From Ectocarpus siliculosus (Eukaryota > Sar > Phaeophyceae > Ectocarpales > Ectocarpaceae): 64,000 bases of DNA. The notes under the pieces were generated by a model, which made no database searches, was not told the DNA's origin, and worked only from the letters and a program-made list of their open reading frames with translations. This document shows positions 23,184 through 34,677 of this stretch, one piece after another. The stretch is taken from contig FN649751.1 of assembly GCA_000310025.1 (NCBI GenBank), forward strand, positions 4,856,901 through 4,920,900. Reading direction: 5' to 3'. Numbering within the stretch: the first letter of the stretch is position 1; the number at the start of each line of letters is the position of its first letter. The translations under genes and the position numbers were made by a program.

Positions 23184-26100
23184 GCCAGGGTCAAAGAAAA
23201 CACATGTGGTGTGCCATGGCGGCTGCCGACGCCATCTGCCCCTACCCTCGTCTGTCCTTCGCAAACGCAAGCATGATGACACTATCACCTTCTGGGTCAA
23301 TCTTGTGAAACGTGTATTTTATACAGCCTGGGCCGGCGAAACCCCGGCATATCCCTCCGTCCCGGCATTGTCGGGATGCGAGATCTATCTATGGTCCAAC
23401 GACTACGGGATGGGTCGACATGAGTACATCCCTCCGCCCCCCCGCCCTTCTCTCGCCCAATCAAGCACAAAGCAACCAGCGGTGAAAAAGATGCTTCGCG
23501 TTCCTGAACTGCGCGTTGAAACGGCAGGGGACACGGCTCTGGCATGTGCGAGAGAAAAACCTGCCGCGATCATCAGTACCTCCGAGCTGACGCTGACGGC
23601 GTTCCTTGGCATGGGCAAGCGCACGACCACGTTAGTCCCCGCCGCGGTCTCCGGCATGTCGGCCCGCACGATCACAACCACCTCCATCCTGGCCGCGAAC
23701 ACACGGCCGTAAAAAAAACGGACAAAACAACAAGAAGAAACGACGGGGAAAAAGTGGGAAAATCCGTGAGCAAGGGGGCACGATAAACACACGACAGGTA
23801 AAAAAACACGTGCATGTGCGGCCAAACAGAAGGCGCAATGACGTGGAATTCTGACTCGACACGACGAACCGATTATCTCTTTGCTGGCGGAACGGTATTC
23901 GGGAGAAACCAAACGTCGGCCATCTCGGCGAAGCATGTGTTGGACACACGAGGCGTGTTGCGTACCCAAGCTTCGACGCTATATAGCACAAACGGGTCGG
24001 GTGTGAAGTTTGGCTCGTGCAAAGTGCGTTCAAGACAGACGAAACAGAGAACACAGAATCGGGCCATCAATCATCCCAGTCTTTCTGATCACACAACGCG
24101 TGCGGGAGGTTGACGGCTCGGCACTCAGGCCGGGGGCGGGAGAGGAGCGTCGCTGCTTCTAACAAGAAGGAACGGCAGAGACAAAAAGAGGGATGGGGGA
24201 CACGCAAGAGAATAGGAGATGTATACAAAGTGTACCAAAGTGCCTGTAGGGGTCCCCTATGTCGCCGAAGCGGGAACGACAAGAGAAGGTGCACAGAAAG
24301 AACTGTACCTGTCGGGGTCTGTGTCACCGATGGGGAAAAGGCAAGAGTAGGTACACAGAAACAAATGTACCTGTAAGGGTCTATGTCGCCGATGCTCGGG
24401 AACAGGCGGAACGGGCACCGGAACTCGGCGTTCATGCGGTAGTTGAGCAGCACGAACTCTCCGTCCGGAGGGGTGAAGCTCAGCTGCCGCATCGACTCGA
24501 ACTCGTCAAGCTTGGCGCATTCGTGGAAGTTGCAGTCCTTCGCGACGGCGGAGACACGGAAAAAAGGAACGGCAGCAAGGCAGTAGCGGGGTTTCGTGCA
24601 CCTTGCGTTAGCGTTAGCAAAGACCGCTGGCGAGCGACCACCGCCCCTCTGTATTTATCCCCCTTTGCGTTTGACCGCGCGTCGACAGTTAAGTTGGAGC
24701 CCGCGACGTCAGCAAGGTTGCTGCAGGAAATATGCCGCAAGACATGCGTACTCCCTATGTACGAGTGGCCAGCTCGATACCTCACGATAACCTACCGCCA
24801 ATAACCAACGCTGTTTTCCACCACTGCTGGCGAAAAGAAAGCGACGTTGCCCACGACAACCCCGGTTCATGTTGTTCGCACAACCGACGCTCCGGCTCTT
24901 CCTCGAGATGTCCCTCGACGATTCTTCTCTTCATGCAAAGCGGCCAACAAGGGAACAAGGAATAAGAATATTGGAGTGACTCACGTCCAACACCACCGAC
25001 CCGAAGCTCGATCCCGCGTTCGCTTTCCCCACCACAAGGTCCTCGTTCAAGGCCAATCGGAGCTCCGGGTTTCCTGGAGAGAAAACGCGACAAAAATCAC
25101 GAATCGTTGGGGACATTGTTCCACACGTCAAGGCCCTCCGGAACCAAACAGCACCATCGACTATGCCACAGCCGCTACATTCGGTAGGACGTGCACTTCA
25201 ATAAGAATTCTCGACATAAACGGCACTCGACGTCATCAACAGAGCCAGAAATCAAAGTGCTAAATTTAGAGGCAAAGCTAGCGTCTCCGTGCCGGTATCG
25301 AAGAAGAGACCGGCCGTGAGAACGTACTATAGTACAAGGTGGTGTTTATCGACTGCGTCACATCTTCCCGATGCGGGAGCCTTTTGACCACCCGCAGTGA
25401 CTCGGGGCGTGACGTCCAAGCGCTCTCGTGTTGAGTTGTACGAAATAAATACAATACGATTTGCGTGGATGAATGCTTCTGGCAAGTCGCATCGGCGGTG
25501 TCGGGAGATCGCACGTAGATCTCGAAAAAAAAAAAAAGGAGGTCACCGAAAGGGTCTTATCTATCGTGCCGGGGGTGCTTGCCGACCGCAGCAGTACCCA
25601 CCACTCACCGCTGAGGTAGCTCTTCATCTGTATACACCCGTCGATGGAGCTGTTGACCACCTGGCCGCTTTGGCTGAACAGGACGCTTAATCTGTAACAA
25701 TCGAAGACCGCCCCCAGAGGCAGTTACGCCCGCGGGCGCAGATGTGTTCATCGTTTTGCGTGTGGGAGAAACCAGACGTACGTGCCACGTGTGTCGCAAT
25801 CAGTAGGAACATTCCTTGTGAGCATAGAACTCTGCCGATGTACAATGGTGTGTTTGCAGCAGCGCGAGCCACGCACAGCAGTGCACAGCGATAACACAGA
25901 CAAGCCGCCATGGCCAGCATCCCACACTTGCCCAATGCGCTCCAGGGTTTGCCTTCCGACACAACCAACCCCGAAGCCAAACATGGCAGATTTTCAAAAA
26001 TGTGAAGAAAACAAGACAAGCTGGTGCAACAAATACGGTAACAACACCACCCACCAAAACATGCCCGCGAATGCTCGCAAAAAGAGGGACGTATCACACC

Positions 26101-27813
26101 GGTTATCAACCGCGCTCAACACAAACCTCTCGAGGATGTCGACGAATATCTCGTTCCTTTGAGACCCGTTCTTTTGCCCACTCCCCGACACGGGCTTCTG
26201 TATAGACGATGACGGCGCTGTCTTCGTCTTGAGGGCCTGCGTGGCAAAGGGGATTTTGTCATCGTTGCACATGCAATACTCAAAATCAAAGCCAACAATT
26301 TGAGGGGGCTAGACGTGTTCTCGTGCTGGTGCGGTCCCCGCAAATTTCCTTGGAACGACAAGAAGGTCCCGGGGCCGTCTTCAGTCCTTCGCAGAACATT
26401 CGATAATACACATGCCTGGCATTTCGTTGCCACAGCTCTCGGAACACACAGATTCAAGCGCTGGGGGAAGAACAGCGAGCGGACTGCACCGTGAGCGAGT
26501 GGCACTCACTGAAGGGAGCCGCATGGACTTGACGGAATCTACCAAGATCGGCTCATTCCGGACGTGATTCCGAAGCGTCTCGGTGCTGGTGCCCTGTGGG
26601 TACCCGTAGTCCAAGGTTTCGTCCAGCAGCTCGTACACCAGGATGAAGTTTTTTCGGATAGCTTCCTGGGGGGGGGGGGTACGTCGGCCGAGATAATCAG
26701 AAGAACATCGGCAGCAAGCAAAGCCGCGAACCGAACCATCTGTTATACCATTTCCGTCCATACACCCTCATCTAAGACTTACATAATGTGATCAAGCCAT
26801 TTCCCCCCTGCCTCCATGAAAAAACGTCCAAGCCAACCAACGCGCACCTCCGACAGGACGCCACAGTAATCCTTGAAAACCTTGGCCAGGCGGTTGAGGA
26901 GCTCGAGGAACATGCTTGGAGACACGTTCCACTGGGTCGACACCGCAAACAGGAGGCCGTTCTTGCGGACGTAGATGTAGTTGACGCCGTCGATGGTGAA
27001 GCACGGCGGCGGGTCTCCGCTTTCCCAGAACTTTACCTGTGCGATACCGCGAAAACAACAACAGGGTAGCGCACGTTTAACACAAGCGACGTGAAAACCA
27101 CAACGCTGGTTCTGCTGTCGCCATGACTACGGAGACAACGTCTCCTATACATGGCGTGATTGTTGTTGGGATCATCTACAAGATGCGGCAGCGTGCGTAA
27201 CTTCGTCGTGGCAATGGCCGCCCTCTCCGTGCGGTGCGGTAAAACTGCAAGCCGTTTCCCGCCTGCGCCCGTCACTCTTGAATGATGGCAAGGGAACAAC
27301 TGCTGTACAAGACTCCCAAACCACCAAGAGCACAACATGCTCGACGACATCCGACCCATGTGCGCTGCAGTCGTTGTACTTCGTTGAGGTCGGTATTGCT
27401 GTATGCGGTCTGCCCTAGCGTTGGTCGGTCGGTTGCCAAAGCTGAAATGAGGCAATGGTGTTGGGCAGCATTAACCTGGAACAACTTCATCCACAGCAGT
27501 TGCGGGCCTCCACTGCCATCTAGCCTTGCAGTACGGCGTACCCAAAGCGACTGCATGTACTGCTGGAAGGCACGCCTGCTACTGATCTACTGATTATATA
27601 AGCAGTGCCTGCCGCTCCGTACTCCATGGCGAGGAAGATGTTTTATCTCTCCGCCGACACATTTTCAATACGGACAAGAGTTGTGTTTCGGCTTGCCTTT
27701 CGGAAGAAGGTGTCCGTCGTGCCCGCAACTGCATCGCCGCGGTAGTCCTTGGAAATGATGGTGTCTCCACGCGGCGACAGGATGAAGAACTGCGAGACGG
27801 GGGCAATCGACAT
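21350..27813 (-). CDS. AP4M1: AP-4 adaptor complex subunit mu
   Basis: Twelve exons encode a complete 442-residue protein: 27813-27697, 27036-26848, 26665-26510, 26236-26127, 25691-25609, 25073-24985, 24537-24371, 23688-23580, 23098-23045, 22798-22700, 22274-22168, 21398-21350; all phases agree. The N-terminal longin-like domain starts SQFFILSPRGD with DYRGD and ETF-like FFRK. The mu homology domain runs from about residue 175 (EIFVDILERLSV) through QMKSYLSG, LNEDLVVG, PPDGEFVLLNYRM and WTIKKFQGSSELTLRAK to GPVSMQFEIPMYNVSNLQVR, ending WVRYVTQSSSYVCRV. The terminal blocks match AP-4 rather than AP-1, AP-2 or AP-3. Length is typical (human 453). AP-4 sorts transmembrane cargo at the trans-Golgi network. 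Intron 1 appears to use a GC donor (AAAG|GCAAGC). The gene is head-to-head with DAP3. Confidence 0.95.
23118..23182. repeat. CAA/CAG microsatellite next to the AP-4 mu exon 9 acceptor
   Basis: CAA units pass into CAG units about 20 bp from the acceptor. On the gene strand they read CTG and TTG, supplying most of the pyrimidines upstream of TTTTTGCAG. Confidence 0.9.
23328..23445 (+). mobile_element. Short diverged copy of C-tailed dispersed repeat
   Basis: It contains CCCTCCGTCCCGGCATTGTC, GGGATGCGAG, GGTCCAACGACTACGG and CATGAGTACATCC followed by C-rich sequence. It corresponds to the terminal 100 bp of the 19843 copy and lies in AP-4 mu intron 8. Confidence 0.75.
24225..24405 (-). repeat. 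Three tandem copies of the AP-4 mu exon 7 3' end and donor
   Basis: On the minus strand the exon end ATCGGCGACATAGACCC...CAG|GTACAT is followed about 65 bp later by a copy ending GACAG|GTACAG, and again by a copy ending CTACAG|GCACTT. The repeat unit spans the last exon bases plus about 30 bases of intron. Only the first copy is in the conserved protein. Confidence 0.85.
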
Positions 27814-28243
27814 GTTGGTTGCTACCCCTGCTGCCTGCTGCTTCTGTCTCCTTAAGTCGTTACTGCTGCTGTGCAGCTGTTGAGCCTCCAGCCCTCCACT
27901 CCGCGAACAACGCAAAAACTTCACCACCAAGTGCTGATAAACACTCTGGTGTGTATTTTGTGCACAAACTCCCCTACTGTCGCACACCCCTGTCACCACA
28001 GCAGGCGAGATAGTAAATGTTCCGCGTGCCCTGGTTGCAACTCGTCTCTGCTCAGGTCTCATCAGCTCAGGACTGGGGGCGACGCGGAACGATTCGTGTT
28101 ATCGGTCCCCCTACTTGTACTCATTTTCGCTCTCCAACCGGAGATCCCCCACTGGTGAACCCGAGGGCAGCCAACACAGGAGCTCACCGGAGCTAAGCTT
28201 GCGCGGAGCGGTAGCAGTGCGTGCAAGAGCAAGCCCGGCAGCC
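27814..28243. promoter_or_regulatory. Head-to-head intergenic region of AP-4 mu and DAP3
   Basis: 430 bp between divergent start codons. There is no TATA box in a usual position and no strong repeat. It is a candidate bidirectional promoter containing both 5' UTRs. Confidence 0.5.
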
Positions 28244-31200
28244 ATGGCGACTAGGTTTGGGTTGATTCGGGCCCGGGGCCATTCATGTAGGGCTCAGCTC
28301 GTGCACGACCAACTGCAGAGCTCCATCAGCGGTGTGCGGTTGCTGGCCCGCCTCTCCTCCTCCTCTTCACGCAGCACTGCTCTCAAGGGCAGCGCCAGCG
28401 GCAGCAGCAGCAGTGCTCCCTTAGGGTTTCGCCCTCCCGCTCATAGACACCAGTACCCCGCGTCGTCGATTTTCCTGGGGAGAAGAGACAGCGGTAGTTG
28501 CGGCAAGGCTCTGTTCTCGTCGACTACAGCAACCAGGCCTGCTCCCGAGGAAGGTGCTGCGCAGGACTCGGACCCGGGCCACAGCAGCAGCAGCAGCAGC
28601 GGCAGCAAACCCGGGCGAAAGACGTTTGATGGGGGAAACAACGACGACAGGCTCGCTAGGCTGGACGATGGGGATAAGGTGTGTTACGGTGTGTAGCGTT
28701 TTGTCTGCAAAAGTTTTTCGGCGTCCATTCGGTCGGAGTGCGCTGGGTGCCATATGTAAAGAGGGGCCTAGGCCACCTTGGTATGCATCGGTTGCGCGCC
28801 GAAGCGACCCAACCCAGTGCACTCGAGGACGGCGTGGCAACAAGCACGGCAAATGGTCTAGCACCTATTCAGCAGTTTCCACCTTAGAGTGTGCCCAAGA
28901 AGGGTTTGTGTGCGGCGTAATTCCTGCTGTCGCGGGTAAGCCAAACCGGGAACGAGGCTGGTGACGTCTGACCGCCGCCGACGTTGTACAGCAGTAGCCT
29001 ACGGCGCGGACGCTGCGGTGTTTGCATTCGGGCGCAGCAGCAGTGACTGGCACGTATGCGAGCGATTGCACATCGAGCAGCCGCAAGACGAGAGCGCGCG
29101 GGCGATTCGCAGTTCCAGCGGCACATGCGTTTCACGGCAACGCTCCATCTCATAGCACAACAGGGAGCAGTCCAGTCCCACCCTACTCTGCTGGGTAGCA
29201 GCCGTCCGTGCAAAGATGAAGCCGTCGGCCTGCTGGTGCTTCGGCAACCGTGCGCGTCATTCGCTCGCGGCATTTGTTTGCGCGCACCCGCACGCGCTCC
29301 CATCAAGGTGTAAGCGCTTCTTTTTAATTGAGCCGGCCTTTCCGTTGGCCCCTTTCTCACACACTCGCCGTCGCGCTTCCTCCCTTCGTATTCTCATCAC
29401 GTAAATGACCCCTACAGTACGAGGACTTCTTCGACCTCCGGCTAGCGGAAGCGGAGACCATCTTCCCGGAGGGCCTCGCCGGCGGCGGGCAGGGCGCCCT
29501 GGAGCGGGCGATGGCCGGCGGCACGTCCACAGCGCTCCTCCGCCGCGAGGCTGCGGACGCGCTGATCCACTCCCTCGACGCCTTCGCGCCAGAAGACGGG
29601 GGGGCGGCGCCGCCGTTCGGCATCGAGGGCACCTCCAGCGAGAACTGGCGCAAGGTTAGCGAGGCGAGGCAGTACGGTAGCCAGCAGGACGGCGGTGGGT
29701 CTAAAGCAGACGCGGCAACGGCGGCGGCGGCGGCGGCATCGCCAGACGGTGAGGATCAGGACCACGACGGCGATGATGATGACATCATCGGGGATGTGAC
29801 GGCAGCGGCCGCGGAGGGGGCGGCGGCGGCGGCGGCGGCGGCCGAAGCGGTTAAGGCGGCGGCCAGGGCCGCGGCGGCGGCGGCGGCTGCGGGCGGGGAA
29901 GGGCCGGAGCAGGAGGAGGGGAAGGGAGGGGAGGACAAGAAGGTCCTCGGGAGCGGGCCGGTGTGGGAGGAGATGAAGGCTTTGGCGGAGTCGAAGCGAA
30001 AACCGCTCAAGGGCGTTCGACGCGTGGTGATTCAGCCTGGTCAGGTGCGTCCGTGGAGTTGGTGATGTCGGCGGGAACATTTTTGTTCGTAGCAGTAATC
30101 ACCAAATCGGAGCGCGCGCGTGAAAAAATTGTCAAGATTGCCGCTTATTGGTTGCCAGCGCGCGTCCCAGCCACGGCCTTGACACCCCCGCGCGCGGTCG
30201 CTGACGTGGCGTCTACTGCAGCTGCACGAAGGGAGCAAACATGTGCACGTCGCCCCGCCAGTCACCACGCCACCGCTGACCTTTCCGCATGTGCGTGCGG
30301 CTGCTGTCTGATAATAACGTAGCGCTCGTACCTCTTGACTGGGCGGCGGGGCTCCGGCAAGAGCTGCGTCCTCGATCATGCCGTCCTCCACGCCAGGTAA
30401 GGTTTGTTTGGGGTATCTGCACTCGCTATTGTCGCGCCACATGGTGCTTGTTACCGCGAGCTGGCTGTGACGTACCGCAGCTGCGAGTGTAGGTATAGAA
30501 ACGGGCGCAAGGCAGAGCGGGCTTACATCTGGATGGTCGCAGGATTGCGCTCTAAGCACTCGAGACTTTGTGAAGGGCAAGCATTTTATGCTAGAGGTGC
30601 ACGTGCCACCCTCTCTCTCTCTCTCTCGCTGTTTTCGTCCCTTCCTCGTACTCACGCTCCTGGCGCACTGGTGGGTTCGTTGGTCATGCAGATGTCTTCG
30701 AGCTACGTACCGACAACATTAGAGATGTAGTCCTATGGCCATCGTCTCCAACGAACCGCAAAGCTCGCACACGAGAATTGCGTCAGTCTCGCACACAAAG
30801 AATTGACTCATGACGGCTACGTTGGGCTCGAAAACAAACGCTCTTGTTCATTTCTTCTGCGTGGGTTACCCTGTTCGTGAAAGAGTGGAAGAGTTCCCTT
30901 TGTTAGCAGAGTATTTTCCCTCTACGCACCTACCTGCTATTACTGGGACAACGAGTGCCCCGTGCTGGCCGTTCCTTGTCGGCACAGGTCGACAGGATGG
31001 ATCGTTCTCTTCGTGCCGGATGGGAGGAACCTGGTCCAGAAGGGGATCTACTGCCAGCCGTCCCCTGTCCTGGAAGGGTTGTACGACCTTCCAGTCCAGG
31101 CGAGTCGGTGCTGCTCTTTCGCCTCTTGTACTTAACCGTGTTTGGAACTATTTTGCCGGCCGGCCTTCAGTTGTCGGGGTGTTTTTAAGATAGCCTATGT

Positions 31201-34200
31201 TATGTTTTGTGGAGCCCCGTCCTCTGGTTGTGAGGAATGTGTTTGCCAAGGGTGCGGCAAGCGGTCTCGGAGATGGGGCACAGGAGTGTCGCGTTTTGGT
31301 AATCCCAGCCCTACTTGACGGGGGGTCGAAAGCGTGGGTGATCGCGTCGAAAAGAGGTCGTTCAGTCTCTGATAACTGTTTTGGTGTTCGGTTGGCGTTG
31401 TAGAGACTCTTTCGCAATCTTGACTGTCGGGCGTCATCGCTTCTTTCGGTCAATCGGCACACTCCCCTTTTGTTTTTGCTAACCCTAACCCTAACCCTAA
31501 CCCTAACCCTACCCAATCCCTAACCCCAACCCTAGTCTAGTTGTCGAAGGTTTGTCGTGCACACCCCATTCCAACCAACGACGGCACCCCCCCATCCCAA
31601 GCTCCGTTCCCCCCCGCCTGCCTGCCTGTCTTGCAGTCTATGAAGAGGCTCAAGACTCTTCGGGAAGCTCACGGCGACCAGCTCAAGAACATCAGCATCA
31701 AGGACCCCGAGGTACCGTTTCGTGCGTCAGTGTTTCGTTGCTGATCGTCGTCCCCGTTTTCCCCTAGGGTAAGATGGCGTGGCGTGGGGAGACCCGCCGC
31801 CAACTCGCCCTTGCCGCTGTCCCGCGCGGGTCAGTTGGTGATGGCCTTTTGTCCCCGGCCCTGAGCACGACATTTTCCCCTCTTCGTCTGTTTCTCGTTC
31901 CCCCGTGGTTCATCCAGAGGAGTTCCAACACGCTTTAGGGCGAATGTCTGTCTACATCTTCGCCCCGCTCTGTAGTGGAAACCGAAAGCGATCCCGCTAC
32001 GACATCTTCCTCTTTGTCTTCTCGAGGTTGCCGGTTTCAAATAGGGGTTTCCTTTCTCAGAGTCCACATCCCCTCGAGAGCCTGTCCTCAGTTTTTTTTC
32101 GTGCCTCTCGCACTGTGTGTACAGGTGCTCGGCCGGCACGAGGGCGCCAAGACGCTGCTGGACGTGATGGACATGGGTCTGGCTGACCAAGTAAGAGTCA
32201 TGTGGAGAACGCGAGGGGGGGGGGGGGGGATCCTCATGTGTTGGTTGCAACGGATGGGGCCAACGCGCGTGTGGCGTGTCATGGTTGTTTGCGACCACGC
32301 GGATGTGCTGCCTCTCTTGGCCGCACATGCCGTTGGGATCCCCTGTGTGTACGGAGAGGTTTGCTCCCGCGGCCCTCCCTGCTCCACTACGGTCGTTTTG
32401 TCTTGCGGGGGATCCTGTCTCGTAGTCTTGTGGTTCAGCGTTTCGGTGTGGATGCTTAGGCCCGCTTCTCCCATGCCGCTTATTGTTGCTAACCGCCTCG
32501 TTTGTTTTCATCTCGTCGAGACTGCCTTGCTCAGGTTTTCGTGACTTCTGTGTGGTTTGAAGTTGTGTGTTTCGGAGCCTGCCCCCATATTGCACACCAC
32601 ATCGAGCTGTGCATTTTTGTGTTTCGACACAGGAACACGCGGGGACGGCTCACTACGACGTGATGAGGGAGTTGCTGGCGACCACGGAGGCGAAGGTGAT
32701 GCTCGCCATCGACGAGTACAACGAGCTCTTCCAGATGTCCCAATGGCACTACGGGGACAACAAGGCGAGTGCTGCAGTGTCGCGGGTATCGGGAGGGGAG
32801 TGGGCACGGGGTTGCCTGTCGCAGGAAGGCTGCGATGAAAGCTTGTTGGCGCTGCTTTTTTGCTGCGTGTCGAGTGCCCACCATGCACGTCATTTTCGTC
32901 CTGCGGAGTGGCTCGGCGTGCACCCGCTGTTGGCGAGACATTCGCACTTGCAAGAATGAGCCCTCTTGACATTTGCTGCGTTTAGGTGTTGAGGACTGCC
33001 AAATGTGGAAGTACGTTGACCTTCCGAGGGGCCGTTTTCAAATCATCCCCCCCTCCTCCCTCCTCCCTCCTCCCTACCCCTCCCTCTAACAAAACCAACG
33101 GACACAGCTGGAAGCGCCGCACCTCACGGCAACCCTGCCGCTCCTGCCGCCTTTGGTCTCGACCGGCACTGGCCTGGCCTTCGCGGACGACTCGGTGGCG
33201 GCCCTTGCCAACCCGGAGGTGGTCGCCGAGAGAAAGAGAACTCCTGCAGAGGCGGGGGGGGTGGCCTGGATGAGCCCGGAGACCGGGGCGGCTTGCCTGC
33301 CGCCACCGCCGGCGAACGGCATCGTGGTTTGCGCCGTGTCCGGGAGGTACCCTCCGTTGAAGAGGCTAAGGAAGAACAAGAAGTGGGTCCCGTTCGAAGC
33401 CACCGCGGGCCGGCTGGCGCAAGCCGTGTCGGTAAGGGGTTGTTGCAGTTGAAAACTGTTGTTGTTGTTGTTGTTCTGTTGAACAAGGCTGGAGAGGGAT
33501 TTGAACCCTCATTTTTGGGCTCGAGTTTTGGGTTTGCAAACCAAGACTGGAGAGGGATCCAAACCCTCATTTTTGGATTTGCATCCCAACGCATGAAACA
33601 ACTAAACTTCTGGCGAGGACGGGCAGGGGGGTTCGAACCCCCGTCTTCCCGAGCCACCAACCTGGCACTCTTAACCAGCTTCTTTTTTTTTTTTTGCTGT
33701 TTTTTTCTTGGCGGTGTCTTCACATTGATAAACGGTTCCGATGTCTGCTCGGTACCTAAGAGCATGCGCTCTCGCTTGTTCTTGTCTTCACATGACAAAC
33801 TGTTCCGATGTCTGCTCGGTGCCTTCTAGCACCCGAACGTTGGGGACGCGGATGCCTTCCGTGTTCCCACAGCCTACCTGCCCTAGAGGACACAACGCAA
33901 TAATCCAATAGAGAAAATGAGCTGGGTCCATTTTTGTTTTTCGAGGATGCCTCGCGCATCGCCTTCTCAGATGGGAGACGAAAGTATGCAGACAAGGGGA
34001 GAGAAATGGTAGAAACAAACGCCCTTTCACATCCTTCGTGTCCTGAAAATAGTTATTGCATCCGTCTTTTTTGTCTTCCTCATCGCACCGACTCGTGTGC
34101 CAGATTCCGGTCGAGCCGTACACCAGGCGCGAATTCTTGCGCGTGTTGAAGCACTACGCCAGGGTAGAAGAGGTCGTCAACGGTAAGAAGCGACCCCCGA

Positions 34201-34677
34201 CCCGATCCGTGTTGGACGGAACGTAGAGGGAACGAATAGGCTGGCAGGGGGGGGGGTACTGCAAGAACGACTCTTTTAACCCGCGTCTTGCCGTGTTTGT
34301 GTGTCCTGCCGAAACGCACGAACTGCAATCGTGAGCGTACGATTCACTCACACACAAACACGAATTACCCTCTGTAGCCGCACTCAAACTGGCGTCTTCC
34401 GGTTGGTCAGCCGGTTAGCTAGCGCGGTCGATGGTAGTAAATTTTGGAACACAAGCGTGGGCGCAGACACGCACGCAAGCCTCGCTCTTGACCGACATAT
34501 AATATGTTCTCGCGTGTCCGTGCGTTTCTTTGGTCTCTCCTGGCGTCTGGTATTGTTGCAGAGCCGTTGGACACGATGGAGGTGGCGAAGGTGCATGCCA
34601 AGTCGGACAGTCTTCCGGAGCACGTGTTCGACACGTGCAGGGCGGGCCGTTACCGCACCGCCGTTCATGAGCAGTAG
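28244..34677 (+). CDS. DAP3: Mitochondrial small-subunit ribosomal protein S29 (DAP3)
   Basis: Ten exons encode 679 residues: 28244-28678, 29418-30044, 30323-30396, 30988-31099, 31637-31711, 32125-32190, 32633-32764, 33108-33431, 34104-34182, 34562-34677; phases agree throughout. Residues 1-145 are Ser/Arg-rich and acid-poor at the start, as in a mitochondrial targeting sequence. The conserved region begins near AETIFPEGL (about 157-166). The P-loop is GRRGSGKS (361-368), followed by WIVLFVPDG and a Walker B-like VMLAIDEYN (485-493). Residues about 225-325 are an Ala/Asp/Glu-rich insertion, which with the long N-terminus explains why the protein exceeds human DAP3 (about 400 residues). DAP3 is a GTP-binding protein of the mitoribosomal small-subunit head. 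Introns 4 and 7 appear to start with GC (both GCGAGT). The last 40 residues are poorly conserved, so the 3' end is less certain. Confidence 0.9.
31480..31534. repeat. Interstitial telomere-type repeat in DAP3 intron 4
   Basis: About five perfect CCCTAA units are followed by three degenerate ones (ACCCAATCCC, TAACCCCAACCC). The block lies about 100 bp upstream of the exon 5 acceptor. Confidence 0.95.
33480..33690 (-). repeat. Cluster of tRNA-like relics in DAP3 intron 8
   Basis: On the minus strand a T-arm-like GGGGGTTCGAACCCCC at about 33629-33644 is preceded by a D-arm-like GCTGGTTAAGAGTG and an A-rich run. Two further T-arm-like hairpins (GAGGGTTCAAATCCCTC at about 33490 and a diverged copy at about 33550) lie downstream. 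I could not pair a 7-bp acceptor stem for any of them, so these look like tRNA-derived fragments, not intact tRNA genes. Confidence 0.6.

Noticed and set aside
31480-31534. A chromosome end at the CCCTAA array
   Set aside because: DAP3 exons continue on both sides in phase, so the array is interstitial.
33610-33690. Intact tRNA gene on the minus strand
   Set aside because: The T-arm and a D-arm-like segment are present, but no acceptor stem pairs and the anticodon arm is irregular.
33293-33829. 178-codon frame containing GGFEPPSSRATNLALLT
   Set aside because: This string is the typical translation of tRNA-like sequence; the start of the frame overlaps DAP3 exon 8 in another frame.
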